Part shown: piece by piece, positions 34,378-45,979 of the stretch
Numbering within the stretch: position 1 is the first letter of the stretch
How the letters are laid out: each line of letters starts with the position of its first letter
DNA from: CBDEGK01 sp965237855
Lineage (GTDB): Bacteria; Pseudomonadota; Gammaproteobacteria; Pseudomonadales; Halieaceae
Reading direction: 5' to 3'
Assembly: GCA_965237855.1 (NCBI GenBank)
Contig: CBDEGK010000005.1
Coordinates: forward strand, 269,655-333,654
DNA length: 64,000 nt
The notes under the pieces: generated by a model
Databases searched by the model: none
What the model was told of the DNA's origin: nothing
The model's input: the letters and a program-made list of their open reading frames with translations, nothing else
Made by a program: the position numbers and the translations under genes

Positions 34378-35343
34378 ATGAACAATAAACTGCAAATCAA
34401 TCTGGCCAATCCCCGTGGATTTTGCGCCGGCGTGGACCGTGCCATCGATATTGTCGACCGCGCGCTCGATGTTTTTGGTGCGCCTATCTACGTGCGTCAT
34501 GAGGTTGTTCACAACCGTTTCGTGGTGGATGGTTTACGCGAACGCGGCGCTGTATTCGTGGACGAATTAAACGAGATTCCCGACGACAGTATTGTCATCT
34601 TCAGTGCTCACGGGGTTTCGCAAGCTGTGCGTCTGGAAGCCGAGTCGAGAGGCCTGAAGGTCTTTGATGCAACCTGCCCACTGGTGACCAAGGTACACAT
34701 GGAGGTATCGCGCTATTCCAGCGCCGGCCAGGAATGCATTCTGATCGGGCATGCCGGCCACCCAGAGGTTGAGGGAACCATGGGCCAGTACGATCACAGT
34801 GCAGGCGGTGAGATCTACCTGGTGGAGGAGGCGGCCCAGGTCGATACGGTGCCGGTGCGACATCCCGAGCACCTGTTCTATGTAACCCAGACTACTCTGT
34901 CCATGGATGATACCGCCCTGGTCATTGATGCACTGCGGGCGCGCTTCCCAGCCATCCGCGGGCCACGCAAAGATGATATTTGCTATGCCACACAGAATCG
35001 GCAGGACGCCGTGAAGCAGCTGGCAGCTGGCTGTGACCTGGTATTGGTGGTGGGGTCACATAATAGCTCCAACTCCAATCGCTTGAGAGAGCTGGCCGAG
35101 CGCACGCAGGCCGAGGCCTACCTGGTGGATAGTGCCGATGATATACAGGCCAGCTGGCTCACAGGTAAGACTACAATCGGGGTTACGGCGGGGGCGTCGG
35201 CGCCGGAAGTCCTGGTTCAACAGGTGGTGGAGCGCCTCTGTGAACTGGGTGCAGAGGCGCCACAAGAGATGGCTGGCCGCCAGGAGAACATCACCTTTTC
35301 GATGCCGCGAGAATTGCGCATTACCACCCGGGAGTTATCCTAG
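34378..35343 (+). CDS. ispH: 4-hydroxy-3-methylbut-2-enyl diphosphate reductase
   Basis: A 321-residue enzyme, last step of the MEP isoprenoid pathway, with an iron-sulfur cluster. The three cluster cysteines are in NPRGFCAGVDRA, DATCPLVTKVH and DDICYATQNRQ. It makes IPP and DMAPP. It follows fkpB by 5 bases. The stop overlaps the end of the convergent pilin gene by 9 bases. Confidence 0.95.
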   Translation: MNNKLQINLANPRGFCAGVDRAIDIVDRALDVFGAPIYVRHEVVHNRFVVDGLRERGAVFVDELNEIPDDSIVIFSAHGVSQAVRLEAESRGLKVFDATCPLVTKVHMEVSRYSSAGQECILIGHAGHPEVEGTMGQYDHSAGGEIYLVEEAAQVDTVPVRHPEHLFYVTQTTLSMDDTALVIDALRARFPAIRGPRKDDICYATQNRQDAVKQLAAGCDLVLVVGSHNSSNSNRLRELAERTQAEAYLVDSADDIQASWLTGKTTIGVTAGASAPEVLVQQVVERLCELGAEAPQEMAGRQENITFSMPRELRITTRELS

Positions 35344-35910
35344 GCAGTCCAGGTTTTTCCCGCGGCTGTCTTCCTTAATGCCGTCATTGTTGCGATCTCC
35401 CCCCACGTAGTGCCTGCCAGCTCGGTTCACAATAATGGCCACGGCGTCGAGCTTGTGTCGTGGGCAGTAGTGAAAGCTGCCATTCTGGGCGGTGCCGCCA
35501 CCAGGTTTGAATTCGATGTAGGGCCTGCCCAGGGCTGCACGCCAGCTGAGTTGCCCTTGCCGATTCCTCCGGCTTTCCTGACTGAGCAGGCGTTCGCCAT
35601 CGTCCAGGCGACGGTTCCGATTGAGGTCGATGAAGACGGTGGCGAGACCGTTGTCCCACTGTCGCTGACATTTCCCCAAGCTGTTGACCGCGCACAGGGT
35701 CACCCGCTGGCTGGAAGCGGCTGCGCTGGCGCGGGCGAAACTGAGCAGGCGTCGCAGTTCACTGACCGTGGTCTGCGACTGACTGGTTTGAATAATCCTG
35801 TCGAGATTACCGGCGGAACTGCCAGCAAAGAGGAACAACAAACTGGCGATAAAAAGACAAACCAACAACTCCAACAGCGTGAAGCCTTTTAACGGCCATT
35901 CCCTGCCCAT
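35335..35910 (-). CDS. fimT: FimT/GspH-type minor pseudopilin
   Basis: A 191-residue prepilin-like protein. The short leader MGREWPLKG is followed by FTLLELLVCLFIASLLFLFAGSS, with the cleavage site after Gly9 and Glu at mature position 5, the type IV prepilin pattern. The globular part has LRRLLSFARASAAASSQRVTLC, typical of GspH/FimT. In Pseudomonas fimT begins the minor-pilin cluster between ispH and pilR. Here it is the only pilin in that place: fimU, pilV-pilE are not between ispH and pilR. Confidence 0.8.
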   Translation of the reverse strand: MGREWPLKGFTLLELLVCLFIASLLFLFAGSSAGNLDRIIQTSQSQTTVSELRRLLSFARASAAASSQRVTLCAVNSLGKCQRQWDNGLATVFIDLNRNRRLDDGERLLSQESRRNRQGQLSWRAALGRPYIEFKPGGGTAQNGSFHYCPRHKLDAVAIIVNRAGRHYVGGDRNNDGIKEDSRGKNLDCLG

Positions 35911-35991
35911 GATGTACTCCTGTCATTCCCTTGACCGGTGCACAGCTAAGTATAGAAGCTGGCTGCTATTTCTCCACCGGGCCGCGCAGGT

Positions 35992-37350
35992 TCAGTCGTT
36001 CAGTTTCAGCTTTTTCAGTCGATAGCGCAGGCTGCGGAAGCTGATACCCAGTAGTTTCGCGGCAGAAGTTTTATTGCCGTTGGTTTGTTCGAGGGCACTG
36101 GCGATTACATCACTTTCAATGTTCTCGAGGTAACCCTCCAGGTCGCCAAAGCCAGCTTCAGGGTCGGCGCCGTTGTCCGCGTCCGCCGCCGAATCAGTGT
36201 GTAGAGAGGTGCTTGGCAGCATCAGGTCCTGGGCCTCTATGCGGTCGCCACTGCACAACGTACAGGCGCGCTCGAGAATGTTCTCAAGTTCTCGCACATT
36301 GCCCGGAAAGGTGTAGTTTGACAGTGCCTCGTAGGCCGAGTCAGCGAGCTGCAAGGGTGTGTTGGTGTCTGGGTTAGACCATCTTTGCAGGAAAAAAGCT
36401 GCCAGCAGAGGGATGTCCTTGATGCGATTTCTCAGGCTTGGCACCTGCAGCCCGATGACGTTGATTCGATAGTACAGATCGTTGCGAAAGCGTCCCTCGC
36501 GCACTTCCAGGCCCAGGTCTTTGTGAGTGGCGCTGAGTATACGCACATCAACGGCGACCTCGCCATTCGCCCCCACCGGGCGGATGGCTTTTTCCTGGAT
36601 GGCGCGAAGTAATTTGACCTGCATCGACAACGGTAAGTCGGCAACCTCGTCAAGGAACAGGGTGCCGCTCCTGGCCGCCTGGAACAGTCCGTCCTTGTTG
36701 CCGCTGGCCCCAGTGAAACTGCCCTTGAGGTGGCCGAACAATTCACTCTCCATCAGTTCCGGCGGAATCGCGCCGCAGTTGACGGCGATGAAGGGTCCAC
36801 TGCTGCGGGGGCCGGTGGAATGTATCAGGCGCGCTGCGATTTCCTTGCCGCTGCCGGATTCGCCGCTGATATAGACCGGCGCCTGGCTGCGAGCAAGTTT
36901 ACCAATTTGTACACGCAGCTGTTCGATCGCCTCGGTCTCACCAATAAGGGTATGGGCGGACAGCTTGAGCGCCTGGTCGGGGTGTTCGAGCCTGAGTGCA
37001 GTGGTCACCAGGTTGCGCAGCCGATCCAGCTCAATGGGTTTGGAAACAAAGTCGAAGGCGCCAGTTTTCAGCGCGCTAATCGCGGTATCCACGTTGCCGT
37101 GGGCAGTAATCATAGCGACGGGCACCTGGGGGAAGTTTTGTTGGATATGTTCCACCAGGCTCATGCCGTTGCCATCCAGTAGCTTCATGTCAGTCAGGCA
37201 AAGATCAACGCTGGCCTCAGTCAGCGCGAGTTTGGCCTCGGCGAGGTCAGCGGCGCTCAGCGTGTCGATGCCCATACGACTGAGGGTGATCTCCAGCAAT
37301 TCCCGAATATCGGGCTCATCGTCAACGATCAGAACAGTTTGAGTACTCAT
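35992..37350 (-). CDS. pilR: Sigma-54 response regulator PilR
   Basis: A 452-residue NtrC-family activator. Receiver domain at 1-115 with the phosphoacceptor Asp in CLTDMKLLDG; AAA+ domain with Walker A GESGSGKE and the sigma-54 contact loop in the GSFTGA form; a Fis-type helix-turn-helix ends the protein (NGNKTSAAKLLGISFRSLRYRLKKL). In Pseudomonas, PilR activates pilA with sigma-54. pilA is not in the window. Co-directional with pilS 11 bases upstream. Confidence 0.92.
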   Translation of the reverse strand: MSTQTVLIVDDEPDIRELLEITLSRMGIDTLSAADLAEAKLALTEASVDLCLTDMKLLDGNGMSLVEHIQQNFPQVPVAMITAHGNVDTAISALKTGAFDFVSKPIELDRLRNLVTTALRLEHPDQALKLSAHTLIGETEAIEQLRVQIGKLARSQAPVYISGESGSGKEIAARLIHSTGPRSSGPFIAVNCGAIPPELMESELFGHLKGSFTGASGNKDGLFQAARSGTLFLDEVADLPLSMQVKLLRAIQEKAIRPVGANGEVAVDVRILSATHKDLGLEVREGRFRNDLYYRINVIGLQVPSLRNRIKDIPLLAAFFLQRWSNPDTNTPLQLADSAYEALSNYTFPGNVRELENILERACTLCSGDRIEAQDLMLPSTSLHTDSAADADNGADPEAGFGDLEGYLENIESDVIASALEQTNGNKTSAAKLLGISFRSLRYRLKKLKLND

Positions 37351-37361
37351 GGCTTTAGCGA

Positions 37362-38984
37362 CTAGACCTGGGCGATGGAAATTCTAAAGCAGCTTTCATC
37401 TTGAGCAGTGGGTCGGTATACCAGCGTGGCGTTATTGATTTCACAGAGCTCCTTACATAAATACAGGCCCAGTCCGGTGCCTTTATCAACAGTAGTATAA
37501 AAGGGCTCGAACAACTTTGCGCGTTCAGTTATTGCCACGCCCATGCCCTGGTCAATTACGTCTATGACACAGCGTTGGCCAAGGTGGTCAGGACTGACAA
37601 CAATGGTAGCCGTGGGTTTACCGGTATGCATTTCGCTATGGCGCAGTGCGTTGTCTACCAGGTTGCCGAGAACCCGTTGTAAGTGTTGAAAATCAAAACT
37701 GATGCCAATGGGTTCGGTAGCGGGACGATAGTCGAGATGGTGGTCATGGTTGACGATTTGCGCGTAGTCATAGAGAAAACTCTGCATCCAGCTGTCGATT
37801 TCCATGGCCTGTGGTTGTGGAGGTTGGCGGCGGCTGATGTGGATGACGCTTTCAATGATATTGTTCATGCGCGAGGTATGTTGCTGAATTATATCCGCCA
37901 GGCGTGTGTCGTTGCTGTCCAGCCCATCCGATTCAGCCAGTAACTGCGCAGCATGGCTAACGGCGCCGAGTGGGTTGCGAATTTCGTGGGCAATACTTGC
38001 CGTCAATCGCCCCAGGGATGCCAGCTTCAGCGACTGGGCGTATTGGGCCACCGGGCTGTAATCTTCCAGGAAAACCAGCGAATCGCCCTCGGTACCTGTG
38101 CCCAGAGCCTGGAAATTGGCAATCACCTGTGGCGCACCTTCCCTGACCGTGAATGGTGAGGGGACATGTTGATTGCTTTTGCGCCATTCATCGAATTGTT
38201 GTGCCAGGCCCTCGTGGTAGTCGTCCAGCCTGCGGCCCTGTTCCAATGGCACCGGACGTTCCGGGTCGAGCAGGCGGGTGGCGGCCTGGTTCATTACCCG
38301 CACGCTGCCATTGTCATAGACCAGCAGAATGCCGGTTTGCATGTGCTGTACGATCTGTTCGTTCAGCCGCTGCAGGTTGTAGAGGTCCGCGGCTCGACGC
38401 CGAGCCAGCTCTTCTGCCTGGCCGACTCGCCGTGCCACCACCTGCATCAACAGGGATACCGCAAAGATCAGTATACCCAGCAGCCCCGCTGGCAGCATGG
38501 AATTCACGGGCAACACCTGTTCACTGATCAGGCGCGTGGTATCTGCCAGGATCGCAATGACCGCAAGTGCTCCGATCAGGGTGGCGATGGTGCCGGTCTG
38601 GATCAATACCGCCGCTGCCGCCGCCGTTATCACTAACAGGATGGGCAAACCACTTTCCATGCCGCCACTGGTATCGGCCAGCAAGGTAATCACCAGAATG
38701 TCGACAAAGAACACCACGAACAGGAACGGCGGGTTGCTGGAATAACGGGTACGTATCAGCGCCAGTAGCAACAGGTTGGTGGCCAGGTAGATGAGCGCGA
38801 CAGCGAAATAGAGCGGAGGGTTGAGCATTCCCAGCATCAGCCGGGTATCAACGCTGAGCAAGCTCAACAGCAGTAAAATAGAGAGCACAGACCGATAGAT
38901 CACGTAGATGCGATACAACGTGATGTTCTGCAGGTCCGAGGGTGCCTGGTCTGGTTGCGCCAATATGGCAGGGGATTCAGCCAT
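37362..38984 (-). CDS. pilS: Sensor histidine kinase PilS
   Basis: A 540-residue membrane sensor kinase. About six transmembrane segments in residues 25-190, a PAS-like region (QHMQTGILLVYDNGSVRVMNQAA), the phosphorylation box SLGRLTASIAHEIRNPLGAVSHA with the conserved His, and an ATPase end with NLVDNALRHS and GTGLGLYLCKEL. It pairs with PilR to control type IV pili. The stop is 11 bases before the pilR start. Confidence 0.92.
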   Translation of the reverse strand: MAESPAILAQPDQAPSDLQNITLYRIYVIYRSVLSILLLLSLLSVDTRLMLGMLNPPLYFAVALIYLATNLLLLALIRTRYSSNPPFLFVVFFVDILVITLLADTSGGMESGLPILLVITAAAAAVLIQTGTIATLIGALAVIAILADTTRLISEQVLPVNSMLPAGLLGILIFAVSLLMQVVARRVGQAEELARRRAADLYNLQRLNEQIVQHMQTGILLVYDNGSVRVMNQAATRLLDPERPVPLEQGRRLDDYHEGLAQQFDEWRKSNQHVPSPFTVREGAPQVIANFQALGTGTEGDSLVFLEDYSPVAQYAQSLKLASLGRLTASIAHEIRNPLGAVSHAAQLLAESDGLDSNDTRLADIIQQHTSRMNNIIESVIHISRRQPPQPQAMEIDSWMQSFLYDYAQIVNHDHHLDYRPATEPIGISFDFQHLQRVLGNLVDNALRHSEMHTGKPTATIVVSPDHLGQRCVIDVIDQGMGVAITERAKLFEPFYTTVDKGTGLGLYLCKELCEINNATLVYRPTAQDESCFRISIAQV

Positions 38985-39070
38985 TGCGTTAGTTTACCCG
39001 CAACACACTTTGCTTACGAACGCCGATTGCTGGACAATATGGCGCTTTTCTAGTGGGATCGGACACGACC

Positions 39071-40696
39071 ATGGCCTTCGATATCATCATGGCGCAAATG
39101 AATACCCTGGTCGGTGATTTTGACGGCAACACCGCCGCCATCACCGAACAGCTTACTGCTGCTGAGAAAGCGCACGAGCGCTGCCTGCTGGTTTTTCCCG
39201 AGCTGACCCTGTGCGGTTATCCGCCGGAAGATTTGTTGTTGCGACCCAGTATGGCGCACCGTGTGGACGAGGCCTTGCAGACGCTGTGCCACGCCGTCGG
39301 CCACGCCTATGTTGTGGTGGGTTATCCGCGAGAAATTGAGGGTCGGCTCTACAATATGGCAGGTGTTATACACCGCGGTGAGATCGTTGCGGAGTACGCC
39401 AAGCAGTGTCTGCCCAATTACCAGGTATTTGACGAGAAACGCTACTTTGAGGCGGGTGGCGACGCCTGCGTGCTCGACATTTACGGGGTAACAGTGGGCC
39501 TTACCATTTGCGAGGATATCTGGGAATCGGCACCGGCGCAGCTGGCGGTAGAGGCAGGTGCGCAGCTGCTGATCAATCTCAATTCTTCGCCCTTTCACCG
39601 GGGCAAACTGGATGAGAGGCAGCAAGTGGTTGCCCAACGGGCACTGGAGAACGAGGTGCCTATTATCTATGTAAACCAGGTCGGCGGCCAGGATGAACTG
39701 GTGTTCGACGGCGGTTCTTTTGCGGTTGATGCCGTCGGTGAGCTGGTCTGCCGTGCACCGGCTTTTGAGCAGGGTAGCTACCGAATTGGCGCTGAGCTTG
39801 TCGATGGTCGCTGTCAGCTTGAACCCGGCGCCATCGAACCGGTATTGGAGGAACTGCCCAGTATCTACCAGGCTTTGGTGTTGGGTGTGCGCGACTACGT
39901 GCAGAAGAACCGGTTTAGAGGCGTGGTGCTGGGATTGTCCGGTGGTATCGATTCTGCGCTGACGCTCGCTGTCGCGGTAGATGCCCTCGGCGCAGAACAG
40001 GTGGAGGCGGTAATGATGCCCTTCCGCTATACCTCGCAAGCCAGTGTCGAAGATGCGGCGGATCAATCGCGGCGCCAGGGGGTAAGCCACAAGGTCATTT
40101 CCATTGAACCCATCTACGAGTCTTTCATGGCGAGCCTGGCCGAAGAATTTGCCGGTACCGAGCGCGACACCACCGAGGAAAATCTGCAGGCTCGATGCCG
40201 GGGGGTGTTGTTGATGTCGATCTCCAACAAGAAGGGTTCCCTGGTGCTGACCACCGGCAATAAAAGTGAGATGGCGGTGGGCTATTCGACCCTGTATGGG
40301 GACATGGCGGGTGGCTTCGATGTGCTCAAAGATGTGCCCAAAATCACCGTATTCGCGCTGGCTGAATACCGAAATTCACTGGCCCCGGTGATCCCCCAGC
40401 GAGTCATAGATCGGCCGCCCTCTGCGGAGTTGGCCCCGGACCAGAAAGACGAGGACAGCCTGCCCCCTTACGAAGTGCTGGATCGTATTCTCGAGCTGTA
40501 CGTCGAGCACGATTACAGCGCCGAGGCCATAATTGCGGAAGGACTGGAGCGCGAGCAGGTCGAACGGGTAATTCGGCTGGTGGATTTAAACGAGTACAAG
40601 CGTCGCCAGGCACCGATAGGTGTGCGTATTAGCCAGCGCGGATTTGGCCGCGACCGTCGCTATCCCATCACCTCCGCCTGGAAGATTGGTCACTAA
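39071..40696 (+). CDS. nadE: Glutamine-dependent NAD+ synthase
   Basis: 541 residues. The N-terminal nitrilase-type glutaminase has Glu in FPELTLCGYPPEDLL, and LTICEDIW with the nucleophilic Cys. The C-terminal synthase has the PP-loop GLSGGIDSALTLAVAVDALG near 285 and TGNKSEMAVGYSTLYGDMAGG. It makes NAD from deamido-NAD and glutamine. ATG 39071 is chosen over a GTG 18 bases upstream. The TAA stop lies in a palindrome shared with bamD. Confidence 0.94.
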   Translation: MAFDIIMAQMNTLVGDFDGNTAAITEQLTAAEKAHERCLLVFPELTLCGYPPEDLLLRPSMAHRVDEALQTLCHAVGHAYVVVGYPREIEGRLYNMAGVIHRGEIVAEYAKQCLPNYQVFDEKRYFEAGGDACVLDIYGVTVGLTICEDIWESAPAQLAVEAGAQLLINLNSSPFHRGKLDERQQVVAQRALENEVPIIYVNQVGGQDELVFDGGSFAVDAVGELVCRAPAFEQGSYRIGAELVDGRCQLEPGAIEPVLEELPSIYQALVLGVRDYVQKNRFRGVVLGLSGGIDSALTLAVAVDALGAEQVEAVMMPFRYTSQASVEDAADQSRRQGVSHKVISIEPIYESFMASLAEEFAGTERDTTEENLQARCRGVLLMSISNKKGSLVLTTGNKSEMAVGYSTLYGDMAGGFDVLKDVPKITVFALAEYRNSLAPVIPQRVIDRPPSAELAPDQKDEDSLPPYEVLDRILELYVEHDYSAEAIIAEGLEREQVERVIRLVDLNEYKRRQAPIGVRISQRGFGRDRRYPITSAWKIGH

Positions 40697-40724
40697 GCAA
40701 AAGGGTCAGACTCCTTTGCTTAGT
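40692..40724. repeat. Palindrome holding both convergent stop codons
   Basis: ACTAAGCAAAAGG at 40692-40704 pairs with CCTTTGCTTAGT at 40713-40724 (one-base bulge, loop GTCAGACT region). It contains the nadE stop (TAA 40694-40696) in one arm and the bamD stop (40720-40722, minus strand) in the other. It can act as a bidirectional terminator. The core GGGTCAGACTCCTTT resembles REP-like palindromes that I recall near Y1/REP-associated transposases in marine gammaproteobacteria. Confidence 0.75.
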
Positions 40725-41637
40725 ACGAGGCGTCTGGCGGGCGGTTATCAAAGGCCGGTGGTGTTGGCTTGCCGAACAAGCCCAGCGTCGCCTTGTTCAA
40801 CATGGGTCGTTCCGCGCCATCCAGGGTGTAGCCATAGATGAAGTTGCCGCTGTTATCCAGCGACGGGTGATCGGGATAGTTCAGAGCCAGCACGTCGAGG
40901 GAGTCCTGGGCCAGTTCGTCCAGTCCCAGCAGGTGATAGCCTTGCACCATGATGGCTAAGCCATCTGCTACAGCGGGTGTGTGTTGAAAATTTTCAACCA
41001 CGTAGCGGCCCCGGTTGGTCGCTGCCAGGTAGGCACCGCGCTTAAAGTAATAGTTTGCCACGTTGATTTCGTGACGCGCCAGTAAGTTGCGTAAATGCAC
41101 CATGCGGGCCTTGGCGTCGGTGGCATAGGGGCTGTCAGGGTAGCGCGCCAGCAGTTGGGCGAACTCGGAGAATGATTCGCGGGCAAAACTGGCGTCGCGC
41201 TGGGTCTTGTCGCTGGGGAGAAAGCGATCGAGTATGCCCTGGTCCACGGTGTAGGAGGCCAGCCCCTTCATGTAAAAGGCGTAGTCAACATTGGGGTGTT
41301 GGGGGTGCAGTCGGATAAAGCGGTCGGCGGCTTCAATGGACGCTTCGTGCTCGTAGTTATTGTAGTGGGCGTAGATCAGCTCCAGCTGCGCTTGCTCCGC
41401 GTAGCGACCAAAGGGAAATCGCGATTCCAGTAGTTGCAGGCTTTGCACCGCTAACTCGTAATTGCCATTGCGCAGGTAGCGCTGGGCCGTGTGATAGAGC
41501 TCGGCTTCGTTGGACGTTGCCCCCGGGGGCAGATCCAGTTCTTCTTTACTAGAGCAGGCCGCAAGGGCCGCGACAAACAAGCTGAGCAGCAGCAGTTTCA
41601 GAATGGAGCGTTTCAATAGTGTAATCCGGCTATACAA
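40720..41637 (-). CDS. bamD: Outer membrane assembly lipoprotein BamD
   Basis: A 305-residue lipoprotein: signal peptide with LLLLSLFVAALAAC, the Cys being lipidated, then five TPR repeats (ELYHTAQRYLRNGNYELAVQSLQLLESRFPFGRYAEQAQ near 45-85, LIRLHPQHP and others). BamD is essential in the BAM complex that inserts outer-membrane proteins. No ATG is in frame; TTG 41635-41637 or a second TTG 8 codons in are the starts, so the first residues are uncertain. Divergent from rluD; the spacer has a CGCCAT/ATGGCG hairpin. Confidence 0.9.
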   Translation of the reverse strand: MYSRITLLKRSILKLLLLSLFVAALAACSSKEELDLPPGATSNEAELYHTAQRYLRNGNYELAVQSLQLLESRFPFGRYAEQAQLELIYAHYNNYEHEASIEAADRFIRLHPQHPNVDYAFYMKGLASYTVDQGILDRFLPSDKTQRDASFARESFSEFAQLLARYPDSPYATDAKARMVHLRNLLARHEINVANYYFKRGAYLAATNRGRYVVENFQHTPAVADGLAIMVQGYHLLGLDELAQDSLDVLALNYPDHPSLDNSGNFIYGYTLDGAERPMLNKATLGLFGKPTPPAFDNRPPDASY

Positions 41638-41709
41638 GACGCCATGATACTATGGCGTTTTATGGTCTTTTAAGGCCGCATATTTAACCACAGGATCCGT
41701 TGTTTCACC

Positions 41710-42666
41710 ATGGCTGAGCAAATTGAACAAACGGGGATTGTGGAGGCCGGACTACACGGTGCTCGCCTGGACCAGGCGGCGGCGGAATTATTCCCCGATT
41801 TTTCCCGATCGCGATTGCAGGGCTGGATCAAGGATGGCTCGCTGACTCGCAATGGTACGACGGCGCGACAGCGAGATAAAGTCGAGGCCGGTGATGAACT
41901 GTCGCTGTCGGCAGAATCAGCGGAGGAAGTGAGCTGGGCTGGAGAATCGATCGAGCTCGATGTTGTCTATGAGGATGACAGTATCCTGGTCATCAATAAG
42001 CCCGCTGGCCTGGTGGTACACCCGGCGGCGGGCCACCACAGCGGTACCCTGGTTAACGCGCTTTTACATCGACGTCCAGAACTGGCCAATCTTCCCCGCG
42101 GTGGGATCGTGCATCGCCTGGATATGGACACGTCCGGGTTGATGGTTGTTGCGACGTCATTGCAGGCCCACGCGCACCTGGTTGAGCAATTGCAAGACCG
42201 CAGCGTCAGCAGGGAATACGCCGCAGTCTGCATCGGCGCGATGACCGGTGGTGGCACTATCGATTTACCCATTGGGAGACACCCGCGGGCACGTAAAAAA
42301 ATGGCGGTAGTGGCCGTCGGTGGCAAGCAGGCAATCACCCATTACCGTGTGGCGCAGCGCTTTGCCCATCACACGCACATTACAGTGAAGCTCGAAACCG
42401 GTCGCACCCATCAAATTCGGGTGCACCTGGCGCACCAAAAGTACCCCTTGGTGGGCGATAAAACCTATGGCGGCCGCCCCCGCCTTCCCAAGGGTGCGCA
42501 AGCTGAACTGGTGGATATGCTGCGAGGGTTTTCACGGCAGGCCCTGCATGCACAGGCGTTGGGACTGATCCACCCGCGCAGCGAGGAGTATATGCAGTGG
42601 GAAGTGCCACTGGCGGAGGATATGGAGGCGCTGTTGAATTGCCTGGGGGAATTTGATGTGGCTTGA
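41710..42666 (+). CDS. rluD: 23S rRNA pseudouridine synthase RluD
   Basis: A 318-residue RluA-family enzyme. An S4 domain (ARLDQAAAELFPDFSRSRLQGWIKDGSL) precedes the catalytic domain with GIVHRLDMDTSGLMVVA (catalytic Asp) and KLETGRTHQIRVHLAHQKYPLVGD. RluD modifies helix 69 of 23S rRNA (1911, 1915, 1917). Overlaps the pgeF start by 11 bases. Confidence 0.93.
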   Translation: MAEQIEQTGIVEAGLHGARLDQAAAELFPDFSRSRLQGWIKDGSLTRNGTTARQRDKVEAGDELSLSAESAEEVSWAGESIELDVVYEDDSILVINKPAGLVVHPAAGHHSGTLVNALLHRRPELANLPRGGIVHRLDMDTSGLMVVATSLQAHAHLVEQLQDRSVSREYAAVCIGAMTGGGTIDLPIGRHPRARKKMAVVAVGGKQAITHYRVAQRFAHHTHITVKLETGRTHQIRVHLAHQKYPLVGDKTYGGRPRLPKGAQAELVDMLRGFSRQALHAQALGLIHPRSEEYMQWEVPLAEDMEALLNCLGEFDVA

Positions 42667-43300
42667 GCCCGAGTGGCCGGCACCGGGCAATGTCACGGCC
42701 ATGACGACATTGCGCGGTGCTGATTTCGAAGTGGATTTTGCCGATCACTTTGGCGGCATGACCTGTAGTGACATCAAGCAGGTACACGGTACTGAGAGCG
42801 TTGATGCCAATCTTGTGAGGCCGGGTACAGAGGCAGATGCCTGCTACAGCCGCGCTGCCAGTGTCGCCTGTCGCGTTGTCAGCGCCGACTGTTTACCGGT
42901 TCTGGTCTGCAATCGTTCGGGCTCGGAAGTGGCTGCTGTACATGCCGGCTGGCGCGGCTTGGCTGCTGGTGTCATTGAAAACACCCTGGCTCAGCTGCGC
43001 AGCGATCCCCGCGACCTGTTGGTGTGGCTGGGCCCGGCCATCGGCCCGGCGTGTTTTGAAGTTGGCGCCGAGGTTCGCGACAGTCTTCTTAGCGCGTCGG
43101 CTGTCGAACATGCCTTTGAGGCACGGGGCGAGAAGTACCTGGCAGATCTTTACGCCATCGCCCGGACCCGCCTTGGGGACATTGGCTGTGAACATATCTA
43201 TGGCGGCGGGTTTTGCACCTATAGTGATTCAGCGCGCTTCTACTCATGGCGGCGCGAACAAGCCAGCGGTCGCATGCATTCTGTTATCGCGTTCTCCTGA
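42656..43300 (+). CDS. pgeF: PgeF/YfiH-family (laccase-domain) protein
   Basis: A 214-residue protein of the multicopper-oxidase-related YfiH family, now regarded as a peptidoglycan editing and purine nucleoside enzyme. The metal site residues are present: QVHGT, SADCLPVLVC and AAVHAGWRGLAAGVI, with GPAIGPACFEVG later. It lies between rluD and clpB, the normal gammaproteobacterial place. It is about 30 residues shorter than usual: between TLRG near residue 20 and DIKQVHG the GGVS...LNL...GDD region is missing or very different. ATG 42656 has GGGGGA upstream. Confidence 0.8.
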   Translation: MWLEPEWPAPGNVTAMTTLRGADFEVDFADHFGGMTCSDIKQVHGTESVDANLVRPGTEADACYSRAASVACRVVSADCLPVLVCNRSGSEVAAVHAGWRGLAAGVIENTLAQLRSDPRDLLVWLGPAIGPACFEVGAEVRDSLLSASAVEHAFEARGEKYLADLYAIARTRLGDIGCEHIYGGGFCTYSDSARFYSWRREQASGRMHSVIAFS

Positions 43301-43312
43301 GCAATACCCACA

Positions 43313-43340
43313 CTTGATTTAAGGCCATTTATCCCCATAT
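43313..43340 (+). promoter_or_regulatory. Sigma-32 heat-shock promoter of clpB
   Basis: CTTGAT at 43313-43318, a 14-base spacer and CCCCATAT at 43333-43340. The -10 is an exact match to the RpoH consensus and the -35 is close. Transcription would start near 43348, about 50 bases before the clpB start. Confidence 0.85.
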
Positions 43341-43395
43341 CTGTAGGTACGAAAAGCGCCTGCCATGTGTGGGATCCAGCCTTGGAGGGCCGATG

Positions 43396-45969
<2,574 letters not shown>

Positions 45970-45979
45970 CCAGGCCGGC

